Part shown: positions 6,679 through 8,382 of the stretch, in pieces | Layout of the letters: each line of letters starts with the position of its first letter | Numbering within the stretch: position 1 is the first letter of the stretch | Source of the DNA: DATFPQ01 sp035264765 | GTDB taxonomy: Bacteria; Actinomycetota; Actinomycetes; Actinomycetales; Angustibacteraceae | Direction: 5' to 3' | Assembly: GCA_035264765.1 (NCBI GenBank) | Contig: DATFPQ010000099.1 | Location: 1 to 8,382, forward strand | DNA length: 8,382 bases | Translations under genes and position numbers: made by a program | The notes under the pieces: generated by a model | Seen by the model: the letters and a program-made list of their open reading frames with translations, nothing else | What the model was told of the DNA's origin: nothing | Database searches by the model: none

Positions 6679-7234
6679 CCGATGGACCGAGCGGAAAGGT
6701 GGCCAGCCGCTCGTAGCGGACGGCGGCGCCGAGGTGCGAGCGGACCAGGTGCACCTCGGCCGCCGTCCAGGTCGGCCCGGCGTAGTCCGTGAGCGCGGCC
6801 ACCGCGGGTCGCAGGTCCGTCCTGGGGTCGCGACCACGGGCCACCGTCAGGTGCGGTCGGTAGGGCCGGTCCTCGACCGGGATGCCGACCCGGCGGCTGC
6901 CGGCGGCCACCGAGTCGGCCAGCCGCCCGACGTCCGCCACGGCACCGCGCAGACCGATCCACAGGACCCGGCTGCCGAAGCGTCCGGCCCCCGCGAGCTG
7001 CAGCGTCATGGGTTGGTGCCGGGAGGCCGCGCGGGCGAGCCGGACGCACAACGGGTCGACGCGACCGGCATCGACCTGGCCGAGGAACGCCAAGGTCAGG
7101 TGCCATCGCTCGGCGGGCACCCAGCGCAGCCACGGCCGGTCCCTGCTCACCCCCTGCACCGCCTCGGCCAGGTCCTGGACGACCACGGCTGGGGCGTCCA
7201 GGGCCACGAACAGCCGCAGGCCGGGCGCGCTCAC
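6617..7234 (-). CDS. thpR: RNA 2',3'-cyclic phosphodiesterase (2'-5' RNA ligase family, ThpR)
   Basis: The 205-residue product belongs to the 2H phosphoesterase superfamily. It opens with LRLFVALDAP and carries both HxTx motifs: HLTL (45-48) and HLTV (128-131), the paired catalytic histidines and threonines. Bacterial members open 2',3'-cyclic phosphates on RNA and were first found as 2'-5' RNA ligases. The GTG start (7234-7232) overlaps the TGA of the upstream methyltransferase gene in the sequence GTGA. No clear Shine-Dalgarno is seen, so translation is probably coupled. The last 25 or so residues (rich in Ala, Pro and Thr) extend past the usual family end and lie antisense to pspC. The function in the cell is RNA end processing or repair; the exact substrate is not known. 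Confidence 0.9.
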   Translation of the reverse strand: MSAPGLRLFVALDAPAVVVQDLAEAVQGVSRDRPWLRWVPAERWHLTLAFLGQVDAGRVDPLCVRLARAASRHQPMTLQLAGAGRFGSRVLWIGLRGAVADVGRLADSVAAGSRRVGIPVEDRPYRPHLTVARGRDPRTDLRPAVAALTDYAGPTWTAAEVHLVRSHLGAAVRYERLATFPLGPSVTAPTAEPAGTTEPPAAPRA

Positions 7235-7809
7235 CGCAGCGGCACGAACCGGTAGTGGCCGGTGGCCTCCACGGTGGGCTCGGCCCCCGGCGTCCGGCGG
7301 ACGACGAGCATCCGGCCCGCCACCGGGACGACCATGACCCCCGGCTCGCCGAGCTGCCCGCAGAGCTCGCCGGGCAGCTCAGCGGCCTGGGCCGAGACCA
7401 GGATCCGGTCGTACGGGGCGTCCTCCGGCCAGCCCAGCACCCCCGGCCGGGCGGTGCGGACCACGACGTCGCCCCGGCCGGCGCTCACCAGGTTGGACCG
7501 GCCCCACTCCGCCAGCTCCTCCTCCAGCTCCACGCCGACGACCGAGCCGTCCGGTCCGGTCAGCCAGTCCAGCAGAGCGGTCGTCCAGCCGGAGCCGCAG
7601 CCGACGTCGAGCACATGCTGGCCAGGTCGCACGTCGAGCAGCTCCAGCATCCGGCGCACGGTGGACGGCTGCGAGTTGGTCTGGCCGTGGCCGATGGGCA
7701 GCGGCTGGTCGAGGTCGGCGTAGTCCCGCTGCGCCGCCGGCAGGAACAGCCGGCGTGGCACCGCCCGCAGCGCGGCGTCGACGCGCCCGAACGCATCCGG
7801 CCCCTCCAC
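7231..7809 (-). CDS. Protein-L-isoaspartate O-methyltransferase family protein
   Basis: The 192-residue product has the PCMT layout: AVPRRLFLP (16-24), PLPIGHGQTNSQPSTV (36-51) and the SAM-binding loop VLDVGCGSGWTTAL (66-79). Acidic motif II, VGVELEEELAEWG, and YDRILVSAQA (133-142) follow. The family methylates isoaspartyl residues in aged proteins using S-adenosylmethionine, starting their repair. The usual QTISQP is QTNSQP here, and the protein is slightly shorter than the common 200-220 residues, so a variant subfamily is possible. The GTG start is the only usable one in the open frame. A GGACAGGAG stretch lies 12 nt upstream, farther than ideal. It is first in a two-gene operon with thpR, with a 4-bp overlap. 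Confidence 0.88.
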   Translation of the reverse strand: MEGPDAFGRVDAALRAVPRRLFLPAAQRDYADLDQPLPIGHGQTNSQPSTVRRMLELLDVRPGQHVLDVGCGSGWTTALLDWLTGPDGSVVGVELEEELAEWGRSNLVSAGRGDVVVRTARPGVLGWPEDAPYDRILVSAQAAELPGELCGQLGEPGVMVVPVAGRMLVVRRTPGAEPTVEATGHYRFVPLR

Positions 7810-7868
7810 CCGTCCAGTTTGCTCCTGTCCCCCGCCGTCGGTCGGTGTGCAGTGCCGGTTCTCGCAGG

Positions 7869-7894
7869 GGAACCTGGGGGGAGTCCCGCTCGTC
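7869..7894 (+). promoter_or_regulatory. Candidate ECF-sigma promoter for the last gene
   Basis: GGAAC (7869-7873) and CGTC (7891-7894) are separated by 17 nt. This matches the general GGAAC / CGT(C or T) pattern of several actinobacterial ECF sigma factors, with SigM-like sites having a similar spacing. The predicted start near 7900 leaves a leader of about 25 nt before the ATG at 7926. Short motifs of this kind occur by chance in GC-rich DNA, so the geometry is the main support. Confidence 0.35.
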
Positions 7895-7925
7895 CCTCGA
7901 GCAACGACGCACGGATTGGACCGTC

Positions 7926-8382
7926 ATGGGTTTCCTCGACAGGCTTCTCGGACGCCCGGAGCGCCCGGCTCGGCATCAGGGCTATCGGCAGGTCTACCGG
8001 CAGGACTCCCAGCAGGGATACCCGCCCGAGTACGAGCAGGGCTACCGGACCGCCCGGCCCGACACCGACCGGGGCGCACAGGGCGACGCCGACGACCGGG
8101 CCGTCGCCCGCTACCGCTACCTGCTGCGCACCGCGCCGCCGGAGACCATCGAGCAGGCGCACGCCGAGGCGTTCGCCCAGCTGACGCCCGAGCAGCGCCG
8201 CCAGGTGCTCGCCGAGCTCGGCCGCGACCTGCCGCCGTCCGAGCGCTCGACGCAGGACGATCCGCGCTCGCTCGCCCGGATGGCCACCCGCGCGGAGCTG
8301 CGCCAGCCCGGCACCCTCGAGCGGGCCTTCGGTGGCAGCCGAATGGGCGGCCTTGGCATGGGCGGCATGGGCGGCATGGGCG
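7926..8382 (+). CDS. Conserved actinobacterial protein of unknown function, 3' end cut by the window
   Basis: An open frame runs from ATG 7926 to the window edge (152 codons, no stop). It begins MGFLDRLLGR, then has a Gln/Tyr/Arg-rich low-complexity segment (about 18-41) and an acidic linker. A charged helical core follows (about 58-135), including RYRYLLRTAPPETIEQAHAE, LTPEQRRQVLAEL, MATRAEL and GTLERAFG. The visible part ends in a Gly-Met-rich run. The core looks like a family I associate with actinobacteria, but I cannot assign a function. There is no signal peptide or membrane segment so far, and no catalytic motif. Codon bias is strongly coding. A weak GGA lies 5 nt before the ATG. A candidate ECF-type promoter precedes it, suggesting stress control. 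It is divergent from the methyltransferase-thpR operon. Confidence 0.8.
   Translation, partial: MGFLDRLLGRPERPARHQGYRQVYRQDSQQGYPPEYEQGYRTARPDTDRGAQGDADDRAVARYRYLLRTAPPETIEQAHAEAFAQLTPEQRRQVLAELGRDLPPSERSTQDDPRSLARMATRAELRQPGTLERAFGGSRMGGLGMGGMGGMG
8353..8382 (+). repeat. 9-bp coding repeat (Gly-Gly-Met)
   Basis: The unit GGCATGGGC is repeated in tandem to the window edge and encodes Gly-Met-Gly repeats at the end of the visible protein. The array may continue beyond the window, and its full copy number cannot be seen. Confidence 0.7.

Overview
This is an 8.4 kb piece of very GC-rich DNA. Its strong G/C third-position bias, frequent GTG starts, AAGGAGG-type ribosome sites and actinobacterial families (a LacI regulator divergent from a GH3 glucosidase, a short PspC, a PAS-GAF-GGDEF-EAL protein) point to a high-GC actinomycete. 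Geodermatophilaceae or a similar family is my guess from overall feel only. The window looks chromosomal and ordinary: I see no transposase, integrase, phage gene, tRNA, rRNA or CRISPR array.

Left end (1-1466): the last 24 codons of an unidentified gene run into a GC-rich hairpin with short tandem repeats. This is followed by a leftward LacI-family repressor gene. A divergent intergenic region of 271 bp separates it from the GH3 gene. That region holds a plausible -35/-10 pair reading towards GH3, an imperfect LacI-type palindrome over the predicted transcription start, and a long leader containing a doubtful 55-codon ORF.

Sugar module (188-3920): the repressor and an 817-residue cytoplasmic GH3 beta-glycosidase form a classic local regulator/enzyme pair. 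The enzyme probably hydrolyses an imported oligosaccharide or glycoside, and that ligand or its product would relieve repression. The GH3 stop codon lies inside a 29-bp tandem repeat that fills most of the gap to the next, convergent gene.

Signalling module (4006-6678): a leftward PAS-GAF-GGDEF-EAL protein for cyclic-di-GMP turnover is divergent from a small PspC-domain membrane protein. The intergenic region between them contains a perfect 8-bp inverted repeat.

Repair pair (6617-7809): a protein-L-isoaspartate methyltransferase gene and a 2',3'-cyclic phosphodiesterase (ThpR) gene overlap by 4 bp and read leftward. The thpR 3' end overlaps the pspC 3' end by 62 bp.

Right end (7926-8382, cut): a rightward gene for an actinobacterial protein with a Gln/Tyr-rich N-terminal segment, a conserved helical core and a Gly-Met tail. 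It has a candidate ECF-sigma promoter. I found no convincing new multi-gene system. The best leads are regulatory: the GH3 operator, the repeat-built gene ends, and the possible stress-sigma promoter.
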